DNA of 37,978 nucleotides from an uncultured Odoribacter sp. (GTDB taxonomy: Bacteria; Bacteroidota; Bacteroidia; Bacteroidales; Marinifilaceae). The notes below the pieces were generated by a model that saw only the letters and a program-made list of their open reading frames with translations, was not told the origin of the DNA and did no database searches. A program made the position numbers and the translations under genes. Positions 1 through 8,595 of this stretch are shown here, piece by piece (the stretch's first letter is position 1; the number at the start of each line of letters is the position of its first letter). The stretch covers positions 1 through 37,978 of the forward strand of contig CAJUQA010000023.1 in assembly GCA_910588375.1 (NCBI GenBank), in the 5' to 3' direction.

Positions 1-2538
1 GGCGGTTACGCTTACATGGTAGGTGCTAATGCCGGAAAGGTAAACGGATTGTACGTCATGCGTAACGGCATCTCAGAGGAAAATGTGAGTGTACGACTAC
101 AGGCGAAATGGCCTTTAACGGGAAGTGGTTTAACTTCTACGGATTTCGGTGACGCATTGAATGGTATTTACGTTGCTGTTCACGCCATTGAAATGGTATA
201 TGTTCCTTACGGGGCGTATTACTTGGGGGATGCTTCTTCTTACAAAAGTTTTGCAGTGGGTGACACTGCTGCTGTCGTCATTGACTCTGAAAGTGCTTTG
301 ACCCTTTCTGCCAAGAACGGAATGCCGAATGTTTCTCTTTCGGCTTCCTATCCGAAAGGGTATGCTGGTTTTTACGTGATGAAATACGAAACGAGCCAGG
401 AGCAGTATGTAGAGTTTTTGAACTCCTTGACTTTGGAGCAGCAGAAAGCGCGGGTTGCCAATAACAACTTTGCTACAATGAAGAGAGGGGATTACGTGTT
501 TGGGGACATTACCCAACCGAGTTGTCGGAATGGTATCGTGTTTATTGAGCAACGGAAAGCAAATACACCTGTTGTGTTTGGTAACAATCTGAATCCCGCT
601 AACGATCTTTTCAGTACGGACGACGGTCAGACGTTGGCTTGTAACTACATGAGCATCGAGGATATGATAGCTTATTGCAGTTGGAGTGGTTTGCGTCCGA
701 TGAGTGAGTTGGAATACGAAAAAGCGTGCAGACGCTTCTATCCGCAAGTCCCGGATAAAGGGGAATACGCCTGGAATACAAACAACGGAGTGAACCGTTT
801 AAACGGATTGGGTGATTTAAATTATCGTGGTGATGAACGGGAACAGGCTTTGAGTTATTTGAAGAATGTAAACAGCGGTACGACGAACAGTATCAACGGA
901 CCCGTACGGTGTGGCTTGTTTGCCACGTCAGCAACAAATCAGACACAGGCAGGTGCGACCTATTGGGCTGTTATGGAAATGAGCGGGAATCTGAAAGAAC
1001 TATGTGCGAATGTGAATTATAGCAATCTGAACGGCGGCAGTTGCGGAACGGGAGTGTATAATGCCAATTTATGGGACAAGACAGCAACGAAATATGGAGT
1101 TCGTGGTGGAGGCTTTAACAGTGCGGATGACTTACTGAGGACTTCCGACCGGACAGAAGCAATGAATTACTTCACGACCATTACGCAGCGGGACAGTACC
1201 GTGGGATTTCGCGGAGTGTACAATCTGTCGGGCATCAAGATAGAGGGAGGGGAAATTCAAGGGGATACGATCTGCCCCGGCAATGAATTGCGTATAGTCA
1301 ATGTGCAGGCAGCGTTTTGTCCGGATTTTCCCGATATGCGTTTTCAATACAATTGGTATGTCAAGAAACCGGGAGAGGCGAAGTTTGACATTATATCCAA
1401 TGCGAGCGGGGAGTCTTTCACTTACAAGGATTTTGAGAATACCACAACTTCTTTTGTCACCTATCAGTTCAAACGTGTGGGGATATGCGCCATGGGTATG
1501 GCGGAGACAATAACGAACGTTTACGTGGCGCCTGTTCCGTGGACGGTTAATTTGGATACTTATACGAATGTTTATCCTTCTTTCACGGTGACTTCATGGT
1601 CTGCGATGCCAAAGGCTCATTGGAAATTGGATAATGCTCCAGCAGGAATATCTATTGCTGATAAAGGAGTGATTTCGGGTTTGACGGCAAATTCTGTTTT
1701 TTGGGCGGATGTGACGGTGTCATCGGATAAATGTCCTGGAATAGATTATAATAAGAGAATTGTTGTTCGCCGAGATTTTGCTACGGTTGGAACAGGAAGT
1801 ATCGAGTTGGAGCCGGGCGAATATGTGATGGAATGTTGGGGAGCACAGGGAGGACGAGGAAAGATAAATGGAAGTTGGGCTGGATATGGTGGTAGTGGAG
1901 CTTATACAAAAGGAACGATATTGTTATCCAGTAGTCAATTGTTTTATACCTATGTGGGAGGACAAGGATATAATGCAGGTTCGAATGGTAAGTGTGGTGG
2001 AGCTGCTGGAGGATGGAATGGTGGAGCTGCCGGAGGTAAAGATGGGAACTGTGATTCTAAGCCGGAACCGGGTGCAGGAGGAGGTGGAGCTTCTGATATT
2101 CGGTTGACAGGTGGAACTTGGAATGTAGCTACTTCTTTAAGGTCACGAATTATGGTGGCAGGAGGAGGTGGTGGCGGAACTACTGGAGGTACTTCAGGTG
2201 CTGGTGGAACGTTATCTGCTTCTGGGGGTGCCAGTCAAACAGGTGGTTATGCTTTTGGATATGGCGGAGCCGCTGGCAATAATTCGAAATTCACAGGAGG
2301 TCCTGGAGGAGGTGGAAGTGGATATTATGGAGGTAGAGGTGGTCAGAGTAGTGATGCTATAGGATATGGTGGTTCTTCATTTATCTCCGGTTATACAGGA
2401 TGTAATGCGGTAGATGTTAACGGGAGTCACACAGGGCAGCCGGTGCATTATTCCGGATTGCAGTTTTATAATGCGAGTATGCAAGCAGGAGTGAGGGGTG
2501 GAAATGGATATGTACGAATCAGTCCGGCTGTGCCATAG
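1..2538 (+). CDS. Secreted FGE-sulfatase-like domain protein with glycine-rich C-terminus (5' end outside window)
   Basis: The frame is open from base 1 and there is no signal peptide after the first Met (base 16), so the true start lies upstream. Counting from that Met: residues about 55-405 resemble the formylglycine-generating-enzyme (SUMF1/FGE-sulfatase) fold, with a VPYGAYYLGD opening, an EMSGNLKELC segment near 320 where the family has GNVWEWC, and a VRGGGF segment followed by GFRG. The two active-site cysteines of true FGE enzymes are not seen in the stretch before GFRG, so this is probably a binding or structural C-type-lectin-like fold rather than an enzyme. Residues about 410-590 look like two Ig/PKD-like segments. 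Residues about 590-840 are a glycine-rich domain with many GGGG runs, resembling the Gly-rich family known from bacterial surface proteins and ALK-type receptors. Likely exported or surface exposed (inference). The stop is followed by the palindrome ladder. Confidence 0.75.
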   Translation, partial: GGYAYMVGANAGKVNGLYVMRNGISEENVSVRLQAKWPLTGSGLTSTDFGDALNGIYVAVHAIEMVYVPYGAYYLGDASSYKSFAVGDTAAVVIDSESALTLSAKNGMPNVSLSASYPKGYAGFYVMKYETSQEQYVEFLNSLTLEQQKARVANNNFATMKRGDYVFGDITQPSCRNGIVFIEQRKANTPVVFGNNLNPANDLFSTDDGQTLACNYMSIEDMIAYCSWSGLRPMSELEYEKACRRFYPQVPDKGEYAWNTNNGVNRLNGLGDLNYRGDEREQALSYLKNVNSGTTNSINGPVRCGLFATSATNQTQAGATYWAVMEMSGNLKELCANVNYSNLNGGSCGTGVYNANLWDKTATKYGVRGGGFNSADDLLRTSDRTEAMNYFTTITQRDSTVGFRGVYNLSGIKIEGGEIQGDTICPGNELRIVNVQAAFCPDFPDMRFQYNWYVKKPGEAKFDIISNASGESFTYKDFENTTTSFVTYQFKRVGICAMGMAETITNVYVAPVPWTVNLDTYTNVYPSFTVTSWSAMPKAHWKLDNAPAGISIADKGVISGLTANSVFWADVTVSSDKCPGIDYNKRIVVRRDFATVGTGSIELEPGEYVMECWGAQGGRGKINGSWAGYGGSGAYTKGTILLSSSQLFYTYVGGQGYNAGSNGKCGGAAGGWNGGAAGGKDGNCDSKPEPGAGGGGASDIRLTGGTWNVATSLRSRIMVAGGGGGGTTGGTSGAGGTLSASGGASQTGGYAFGYGGAAGNNSKFTGGPGGGGSGYYGGRGGQSSDAIGYGGSSFISGYTGCNAVDVNGSHTGQPVHYSGLQFYNASMQAGVRGGNGYVRISPAVP

Positions 2539-2583
2539 TTTGAAGAGGGTTGCGGGAGTGGAGAAATGTGTTAAAAATTTAAG

Positions 2584-2808
2584 CCGCCGTTAGCGGGAGA
2601 TAAAAAATGTTTAAGATTTAACGCCGCTGTTTGCAGCTTAACAAAAATAGTTGTGGATTTCTTGCCGCCAATAGCAGGAAGAAAAACAAGCGAAAGAATT
2701 TCTTCCCGCTAATGGCGGGAGAAAAAAAATACGAAAGAATTTGTTCCTGCAATCTGCGGCAAGAAAAAAATAACTGTGGATAGGTCGCTGCAATTTGCAG
2801 CGACCTAT
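2584..2808. repeat. Ladder of six degenerate palindromes with about 40-bp period
   Basis: Six short inverted repeats begin near 2584, 2623, 2662, 2703, 2744 and 2780, that is every 39-41 bases. Each has a GC-rich core of 14-20 bases (for example TTCCCGCTAATGGCGGGAG at 2703-2721) and is separated from the next by an A-rich spacer of about 20 bases. Spacers share words: CGAAAGAATTT occurs in spacers 3 and 4, and GTGGAT in spacers 2 and 5. The sequences differ from copy to copy but the pairing is kept. The ladder lies between two convergent genes, and the last unit is a strong terminator hairpin. Confidence 0.8.
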
Positions 2809-2812
2809 TTTT
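2780..2812. terminator. Strong rho-independent terminator between convergent genes
   Basis: A 12-bp perfect stem (ATAGGTCGCTGC at 2780-2791 with GCAGCGACCTAT at 2797-2808) and a 5-base AT loop is followed on the plus strand by a T run (2808-2812). It sits just before the stop codon of the minus-strand SusE-like gene. On the minus strand a T run also follows about a dozen bases after the stem, so it could serve both genes. Confidence 0.8.
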
Positions 2813-3834
2813 CAACTCTCTTTTACTTCATACGTGTACGGATACTGACTTAAATTCAGCGTGACGGTGTATCTTCCAGAGGCGGGGATGATGATTTCGG
2901 TGCCGTTGTCCATGAGTTGGGTGCCGAAGTAGACGCCTAATGTCCGGTTGTCCGCGCCTGTTTCCTGGAATACGAATTGTCCTTCGGTCAGGGTGGTGGT
3001 GATTTGAAGTTGCCGGGTGGTTTCGTCGTAATTCAGTTGTATGGGAGTGCCGGAGGTTGCCGTGCCTGTGATGCTCCACGTCACGGGGGTGGCGGAGTAG
3101 GTGAGGGCGTTCAGGTCCGCCGTTAATTTATAGAGTTCTGCCGTGGCATTATTGACGGTAATATTGCCTCCCCGCGGGGCGAGTTTGCCGCTGCCGCCGG
3201 AGCCCCATTCAAGCTCACCCCACGAGGGTTGTCCGAGGAGTTTGAATTCGGTGTTGGCGGTAAACCAAAGGTAGCCTTCGTAGATTTGGTTGGCTTTCGG
3301 GGAGGCGATGACGGTTTGGGGTTCTGCCGGATTCCAGCCTTGATAGCTGCCCGGGACGTAGAGTATGGGATAGGTGACCGTGACATTGTAGGCGGTCAGT
3401 AGCAGGTCCACGGGTTCCGAGTGTAAGGTCTGGATGTGGTTGTTGATTGTCGCGATGACTCGGAATTCTATGTCTGCCGGTGTTTCGGGCACCAATCCGG
3501 CGATGAGTGCGCTGTTGTTGAGCGTGGCGTAATCCGTCCGGATGCGGGTGTCTTTTGTTTCGGCGATTTTGACGGCATTTTCAAAGTAGGTGCCGGCTTT
3601 TGCCATTTGCACGGTGTAGAGGATGGAGGCGGGGAAACCGTAGTCTGCCGCCTGCCATGCGATTTCAAGCGAATCGTTTTGTTGCGTTTCGGTGAGAGTG
3701 AGGCGGGTTCCGGCGCCGGGTGTCGTTAGGACGGGAGCCGTGAAGTCTTCCGCATAGTATTTTTTGTTGTCGGTTTCGCATCCCGTCAGCAGCAGGAGGA
3801 AACAGAGGGTGAGGAATAGATATTGTTTTTTCAT
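2812..3834 (-). CDS. SusE-like outer-membrane glycan-binding lipoprotein (locus 1)
   Basis: A 340-residue lipoprotein. I start it at 3834 (MKKQYLFLTLCFLLLLTGCE), which gives a signal peptide with lipobox and Cys19. The frame stays open to 4035, but that extension is antisense to coding sequence of the neighbouring susD-like gene and lacks signal character. Residues about 30-135 match the N-terminal SusE domain (an Ig/fibronectin-like fold; PVLTTPG opening and a YGFP segment). Residues about 140-230 form a SusE/F-type starch-binding-like module (VPGSYQGWNP, FKLLG), and residues about 235-340 a second module poor in tryptophan. It is the last gene of the susC-susD-susE operon, 17 bases after susD. 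By analogy it binds alpha-glucan at the cell surface. Shorter than canonical SusE (about 387 aa). Confidence 0.8.
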   Translation of the reverse strand: MKKQYLFLTLCFLLLLTGCETDNKKYYAEDFTAPVLTTPGAGTRLTLTETQQNDSLEIAWQAADYGFPASILYTVQMAKAGTYFENAVKIAETKDTRIRTDYATLNNSALIAGLVPETPADIEFRVIATINNHIQTLHSEPVDLLLTAYNVTVTYPILYVPGSYQGWNPAEPQTVIASPKANQIYEGYLWFTANTEFKLLGQPSWGELEWGSGGSGKLAPRGGNITVNNATAELYKLTADLNALTYSATPVTWSITGTATSGTPIQLNYDETTRQLQITTTLTEGQFVFQETGADNRTLGVYFGTQLMDNGTEIIIPASGRYTVTLNLSQYPYTYEVKES

Positions 3835-3851
3835 GTCGTTTTCGTTTACGG

Positions 3852-5429
3852 TTAATAGCCGGGGTTCTGTTGCAGTTTTGGGTTGGCTCCCAAGTCGGAG
3901 GAGGGAAGGGGAAACAGGTCGTAATGGGGAGCGATGCTTCTGCCTTCTTTTACGCCTCCTTTCCAGGGCCAGAGGTAGGATGTTTCGCTGAAACGGCCAT
4001 AGCGGACGAGGTCTGTGCGGCGGTGTCCTTCCCAATACAATTCACGGGCGCGTTCTTCCAGCAGGAAGTCGAGTGTGAGGTCGGAAGCTGCGATTTGTCC
4101 CGCATTGCCGCCGAATGCGCGGGTGCGCAGGGCGTTGATGTAGCCGAGGGCAGTGCCGGGGCTTCCTCCCGTGCCTCCCCGCAAGACGGCTTCGGCATAG
4201 ATGAGGTAGATGTCCGCCAGCCGGAACATGGGGAAGTCGGTGTCCACGAAACTGAGGTTGGAGCCGGGTTGCCCGTTGGATTGCATGTTGGTGAATTTCG
4301 TGACAATCACGCCTTGTTTGAAGTCCGAAACCGAATTGATTTCGGTGCTCGTTTGTCCTTTTGTGAAGAAACAGGCTCTTTTGTCGCCGGGGTCGAAGTT
4401 GGCGGCAAACTGGTCGCTTACCCGGTTGCCCGCCCAGCTGCCGCTGACTCCGTAGTCTTGTGTTCTCAGGCTATCTCCGCCGAATGCGGCGAATATCAGG
4501 AAGGTGGTACCTCCGTATGTCTGTGTATGGGTGCCGTCGAAGGCTACAGGGAAGATGACTTCCTGTGCCGTATGGTTGTCCGCCATGAAGAGTCGGGTGT
4601 ATTCCTCATCGAGGGTATAGCGGGGAATGATGAGGTTGCAATAGGTGATGGCGTCCGTGTAGCGGGGAGTGCCTGTATATACTTCGGCGTTTAGGTACAT
4701 TTTGGCCAAAAGTGTCCAGACGGCGGCTTGGTCGGCGCGGGCGTATTCGTTGGTGCGGGGTTCTTTCATCAGCGGGATGATTTCTTTCAATTCTTTTTCG
4801 AGCCAGTCGAAGAGGTCGTTGCGTTTGATTTGTTCGGGATAGAAGGCGCCCACGCCCTGGTTTTCGTCCACAAAGGGCACGTTCCCGTAGAGGTCGAGGG
4901 CATGGTAGTATGCCAGTGCCCGCAGGAAACGGGCTTCCGCGCGATAGTAGCCGATTTCTTTTTTCAGTTCTTCCGATACGTGCCGGCCGTTCAGTTTGCC
5001 TTCAGTGGTTTCGCGCAGGTATTCGTTGGCGACCGATATCAGGTAGTAGATGCGCTCGTAGGTGATGGTGATGTAGTCGTTGGCGGATGACCAGTTCTGG
5101 TCGTGCAAGTCCGGCAGTCCCGCATTGCTCCAGGCGCATATTGCTTCGTCTGTCGTCAGTTCCTGCATGTTCCACAGTTGCCGCAGGTAGTTGGAGGTTC
5201 CTTCGTCGCTCGTGGCGAGGTCGGGGTTGCCGTCCGGCCCGATTTGGCCGCTCACGGCGAAGACGGAATATACTTTGGCCAGTGTCTGGCGGTAGGCTTC
5301 CGGATTTTTGTAGACGTCCTCGGCCGTGACTATGTTTTCGTCGATGGGTTTCGTGTCCAGGTCTCCCACGCAGGCGGTGAGCCATGTGAGGAGGATGAGA
5401 CCGGAGATATTCAGATAGTGGGTTTTCAT
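3852..5429 (-). CDS. SusD/RagB-family starch-binding outer-membrane lipoprotein (locus 1)
   Basis: 525 residues, with a lipobox ending at Cys20 (LTAC) followed by acidic residues typical of surface export. It has the SusD fold signatures: an N-terminal helical region, YRAEARFLRALAYYHAL near 163-180, an LRLADIYLIYAEA-like helix near 400, and the C-terminal NPGY ending. Aligned by eye to the second SusD of this window, glucan-contacting positions are mostly kept: Asp75, Arg83, Trp100, a QTYGG tyrosine and a later GSW tryptophan. The first tryptophan of the LWAW segment is Ile98 (AICAW). It therefore probably binds an alpha-glucan, perhaps with altered preference (inference). Second gene of the operon, 37 bases downstream of susC. 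Its GC content looks higher than that of its locus-2 counterpart. Confidence 0.92.
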   Translation of the reverse strand: MKTHYLNISGLILLTWLTACVGDLDTKPIDENIVTAEDVYKNPEAYRQTLAKVYSVFAVSGQIGPDGNPDLATSDEGTSNYLRQLWNMQELTTDEAICAWSNAGLPDLHDQNWSSANDYITITYERIYYLISVANEYLRETTEGKLNGRHVSEELKKEIGYYRAEARFLRALAYYHALDLYGNVPFVDENQGVGAFYPEQIKRNDLFDWLEKELKEIIPLMKEPRTNEYARADQAAVWTLLAKMYLNAEVYTGTPRYTDAITYCNLIIPRYTLDEEYTRLFMADNHTAQEVIFPVAFDGTHTQTYGGTTFLIFAAFGGDSLRTQDYGVSGSWAGNRVSDQFAANFDPGDKRACFFTKGQTSTEINSVSDFKQGVIVTKFTNMQSNGQPGSNLSFVDTDFPMFRLADIYLIYAEAVLRGGTGGSPGTALGYINALRTRAFGGNAGQIAASDLTLDFLLEERARELYWEGHRRTDLVRYGRFSETSYLWPWKGGVKEGRSIAPHYDLFPLPSSDLGANPKLQQNPGY

Positions 5430-5466
5430 GGTTGCATATTTTTTGGTTTACAGATTAGGACAGGTA

Positions 5467-8439
5467 TCAGAAGCCGATGTTCACGCCGAGCAATACGGTT
5501 TGCGGCCGCGGATAGAGGTTGTTGTCTATCCCGTTGAAGATTTCGGGGTCCAATCCTTTGTAGCGTGTGATGGTGAACACGTTTTGCATGAGGGCGTAGA
5601 CGCGTAAGTCGAGCCGGTTGTTGCACAATTTTTTGAAGTTGTAGCCGAGCGTGATGTTGTCCAGTTTCATGAAGGAGGCGTTCCGTACGTAGTAGTCGGA
5701 AAAATACTGGGCTTCCTCGAAGCGGGTTTTCCGGATGGAGGCCGGCAGGTTGGAATAGAAGCCGGTGTTGTTATACAGCCGCGTGTACAAGGCTTGGTTG
5801 GATTCTACGTTGTTGTAGACGTAGTTGCCGAAGCTGAATCGTCCCGCTACGGTCAGGTCCCAGTTTTTGTAGGTCAGGTAGGACGAGAAGCCCGCCAGAC
5901 ATTTGGGTGCGGGACTCTTGTAGCGGTACAGGTCCAGTTGGTTGATAATCCCGTCGTGGTTCAAGTCGGCATAGACGCCTTCCAGCGGTTTGCCATCTTT
6001 GTCATACACCTGGCGGTAGACATAGAAGGCGTTGGAGGGGTGTCCCTCGCTGTGGATTTGGATGGTGCTGCCCGTGCCGCCCGAAATGCCTCCCGTGAGT
6101 ACGCCGACGTAGTTCGGGTCTTTGTTGCGGATGAGTTTGATGATTTTGTTTTTGTTGTACGAGACGTTTACGTTGATTTCCCAGTTCCAATTGTCCGTAC
6201 TGACGGCCACGGCGTTCAGATTGAGTTCGAATCCCTCGTTGGAGAGGTCGCCCACGTTGGTGACCAGTTTGTTGGTGAGGTTGGAGCCTGCCGCCACGGG
6301 GATTTCGTTAATCAGGTCTTTCGTCTTGCGGTAGTAGTAGTCGAACGAACCGTTGAGCCGGTTGTTGAAGAATCCGAAATCGACGCCTGCGTTCCATGTG
6401 GTGGTTTCCTCCCATTTGATTTTGGCGTCGTAGCCGTTGGGACGCAAGGTGTAGATGAAGTTGTTGCCGAACTGGTATTGTGCCTTGTCGTTGCTTATGG
6501 TGTAGTTGGGCAGGTAGGGATAATCATTGCCCACGATGTCCTGCTGTCCGGTGATACCGTATCCGAGGCGCAATTTCAGTGAGGAGAGCTGGGAGAAGGA
6601 CTGCATGAATTCTTCCTGGTCGATGCGCCATGCCAGTGCGAGCGAGGGGAATGTGCCCCAGCGCTGGTTTTTGGCGAAACGGGAGGAACCGTCGCCCCGG
6701 ACGGTCAGGGTAAAGAGGTAGCGCTCCAGAAAAGTATAGTTCAGTCGTCCGAAGAAGGACAGCAGATAGTTTTCGGAAGCCCCGGTCTTGTCTTCCCGGA
6801 TGTATGTGCCGGATGTGTTGGTTGCATAGTCTCGGGTTGACCTCTTGAAATGTTGCCAGGAGTAGCCCGCCACGACGTCGATGACGCTGGAGATGGACTC
6901 GATGTTTTTGTTGTAGTTCAGATAAAATTCCAGCAGTTCGTTGTGTTTCTTTTCGCTGTATTTTTTGTAATAGCCGCTCCCGTATTTTTCGTCATATGTC
7001 CAGGAGGCGGTTTCAGGTTCGATGATTTTGCCGTCGCTTTTGGAGTAGTCGTAGGCTAAATTGAGGTTCGCCCGGAGGTCGGGGAAGAAGTGGAGCCGGT
7101 AATCGAATTGGATGTTTCCGATGAATCGTTTGACATCCGATTTGTCGCTGTGGAGTTTAAGGTGCGCCACCGGATTGATAGGGGCGATGATATTCGGGTT
7201 GCCCGTGGCGGTTTGCGTCCATGTGAAATAGCCGTCATACCGTTCGTTGCCGTCTTTTACGGGACGGGTGGGGTCGAAGGTGACTGCCTCGCCGATGGAG
7301 GCCGTGTTCCCGAAGTTGTTTTTGATGTACATGCCTTTCGCCTGAAGGTTGATTTTGAGGAAGTCTTCAAAGAAGGTCGGGTTGAGGTTCAATGCTCCCG
7401 TATAGCGGTTCAGACTGGTGGTTTTCAAAATACCCTGCTGGTTTGTGTAGCCTAATGACAGGCGGAAAGGGGTGTTGAATTTCGAGCCGGTGAAGTCAAT
7501 GGTGTGGTCGTTGCTGACAGCCACCCGGTATATTTCATCCTGCCAGTCGGTGTCGGCATTGCCTAAATTGTTGATGACGTCCGGATTGCCGGCGAATTGT
7601 TGGCGAATTGTTTCGCGGAATTCATCGGCCGAAAGGACGTCGATTTCTCCCTCGCGCCAGCCGACACTGAATTGTCCCGAGTAGTTCACGCGGAACGGTT
7701 GTCCCTTTTTGCCTTTTTTGGTGGTAATCAGAATGACTCCGTTGGAAGCCCGCGCCCCGTATATGGCGGTGGAAGAAGCATCCTTGAGTACGGTGAATGT
7801 TTCGATGTCCGCCGGGTTGATGGCGTTGAGTGGGTTGCGCATGCCGTTGATGCCCGTGTTGTCCAAAGGCACTCCGTCCACGACAATCAACGGGTCGTTG
7901 CTGGCTTTCATGGAGGAACCTCCGCGGATGCGTATGGTGGCACCGTCGCCGGGGGCACCTCCTCCCGTGGTGATTTGCACGCCGGGCGTTTTACCGATGA
8001 GTAAGTCCTGCGGGGAGGACATGACGCCCGGATTGAAATCGTTGGCGTTGATGGATACGACGGAACCCGTGGCGTCGTTCTTGCGCACTTGCCCGTAGCC
8101 GATGACGACGACTTCCTGCAATTGTTTCGAGTCTTCTTCCAAACGGATGTTCTGCGTCTGCTGGTTGCCGACGGTGATGTTCTGGGACTTGAAGCCGATG
8201 AAGGAGAATACCAGAATATCGCCTTTTTTTACGTTGAGCGAATAGTCTCCGTCCGGATTGGTGGTGGTACCTGTGGCTGTGCCTTGGATGAGGATGCTCA
8301 CTCCGGGCAGTGGTTCTCCGTTGGCAGCGTCCGTGACTTTCCCGTGTAGGGAGAATTCCTGTGCCATACTGCCCAGTGAGGAGAACAGCAGGAGAAACAG
8401 GAAGACAAAATGTGGTTTCGTGTGTCTCTGTGATTTCAT
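5467..8439 (-). CDS. SusC/RagA-family TonB-dependent outer-membrane transporter (locus 1)
   Basis: 990 residues. There is a signal peptide (cleavage likely after GSMAQ), then a carboxypeptidase-D-like regulatory domain at about 30-115 (GKVTDAANGEPLPGVSI), the family signature VVVIGYGQVRKNDATGSV near 118-135, and a plug domain (about 115-235, TIRIRGGSS, DPLIVVDGVP, YGARASNGVILITTKKG). A long beta-barrel follows, ending in an aromatic residue (NIGF). It imports oligosaccharides across the outer membrane with TonB energy. First gene of the susC-susD-susE operon, transcribed away from the GH13 gene at 8596. I see no consensus promoter in the 156-bp divergent gap for this strand. Confidence 0.95.
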   Translation of the reverse strand: MKSQRHTKPHFVFLFLLLFSSLGSMAQEFSLHGKVTDAANGEPLPGVSILIQGTATGTTTNPDGDYSLNVKKGDILVFSFIGFKSQNITVGNQQTQNIRLEEDSKQLQEVVVIGYGQVRKNDATGSVVSINANDFNPGVMSSPQDLLIGKTPGVQITTGGGAPGDGATIRIRGGSSMKASNDPLIVVDGVPLDNTGINGMRNPLNAINPADIETFTVLKDASSTAIYGARASNGVILITTKKGKKGQPFRVNYSGQFSVGWREGEIDVLSADEFRETIRQQFAGNPDVINNLGNADTDWQDEIYRVAVSNDHTIDFTGSKFNTPFRLSLGYTNQQGILKTTSLNRYTGALNLNPTFFEDFLKINLQAKGMYIKNNFGNTASIGEAVTFDPTRPVKDGNERYDGYFTWTQTATGNPNIIAPINPVAHLKLHSDKSDVKRFIGNIQFDYRLHFFPDLRANLNLAYDYSKSDGKIIEPETASWTYDEKYGSGYYKKYSEKKHNELLEFYLNYNKNIESISSVIDVVAGYSWQHFKRSTRDYATNTSGTYIREDKTGASENYLLSFFGRLNYTFLERYLFTLTVRGDGSSRFAKNQRWGTFPSLALAWRIDQEEFMQSFSQLSSLKLRLGYGITGQQDIVGNDYPYLPNYTISNDKAQYQFGNNFIYTLRPNGYDAKIKWEETTTWNAGVDFGFFNNRLNGSFDYYYRKTKDLINEIPVAAGSNLTNKLVTNVGDLSNEGFELNLNAVAVSTDNWNWEINVNVSYNKNKIIKLIRNKDPNYVGVLTGGISGGTGSTIQIHSEGHPSNAFYVYRQVYDKDGKPLEGVYADLNHDGIINQLDLYRYKSPAPKCLAGFSSYLTYKNWDLTVAGRFSFGNYVYNNVESNQALYTRLYNNTGFYSNLPASIRKTRFEEAQYFSDYYVRNASFMKLDNITLGYNFKKLCNNRLDLRVYALMQNVFTITRYKGLDPEIFNGIDNNLYPRPQTVLLGVNIGF

Positions 8440-8537
8440 GATAATGAACGGATTTTTCGATTCTATTGCTCTGTATACGGGGAAGGGGGGAAAAGGTTGA
8501 AGAAGTGGAAAGGGTTAAAAGAAACTTTGGGGAGGGA

Positions 8538-8571
8538 TTTGCGTAAGAGAGGGAGAATAATGCTATCTTTG
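8538..8571 (+). promoter_or_regulatory. Bacteroidetes-type promoter for the GH13 pair
   Basis: TTTG at 8538-8541 and TATCTTTG at 8564-8571, separated by 22 bases, match the -33 TTTG and -7 TAnnTTTG pattern. The spacing is one base longer than usual. Transcription would begin near 8578, giving a leader of about 18 bases. Confidence 0.55.
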
Positions 8572-8595
8572 GTACTTGACCTTAAATAATGATGT

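Noticed and set aside
2584..2808. CRISPR array
   Set aside because: The repeats are not identical, the spacers resemble each other, and no cas genes are near. Pairing rather than sequence is conserved.
3835..4035. N-terminal extension of the locus-1 SusE-like protein
   Set aside because: The frame is open, but the extension lies over the end of the susD-like gene on the same strand, is Arg/Pro-rich, and would hide a perfect lipoprotein signal starting at 3834.
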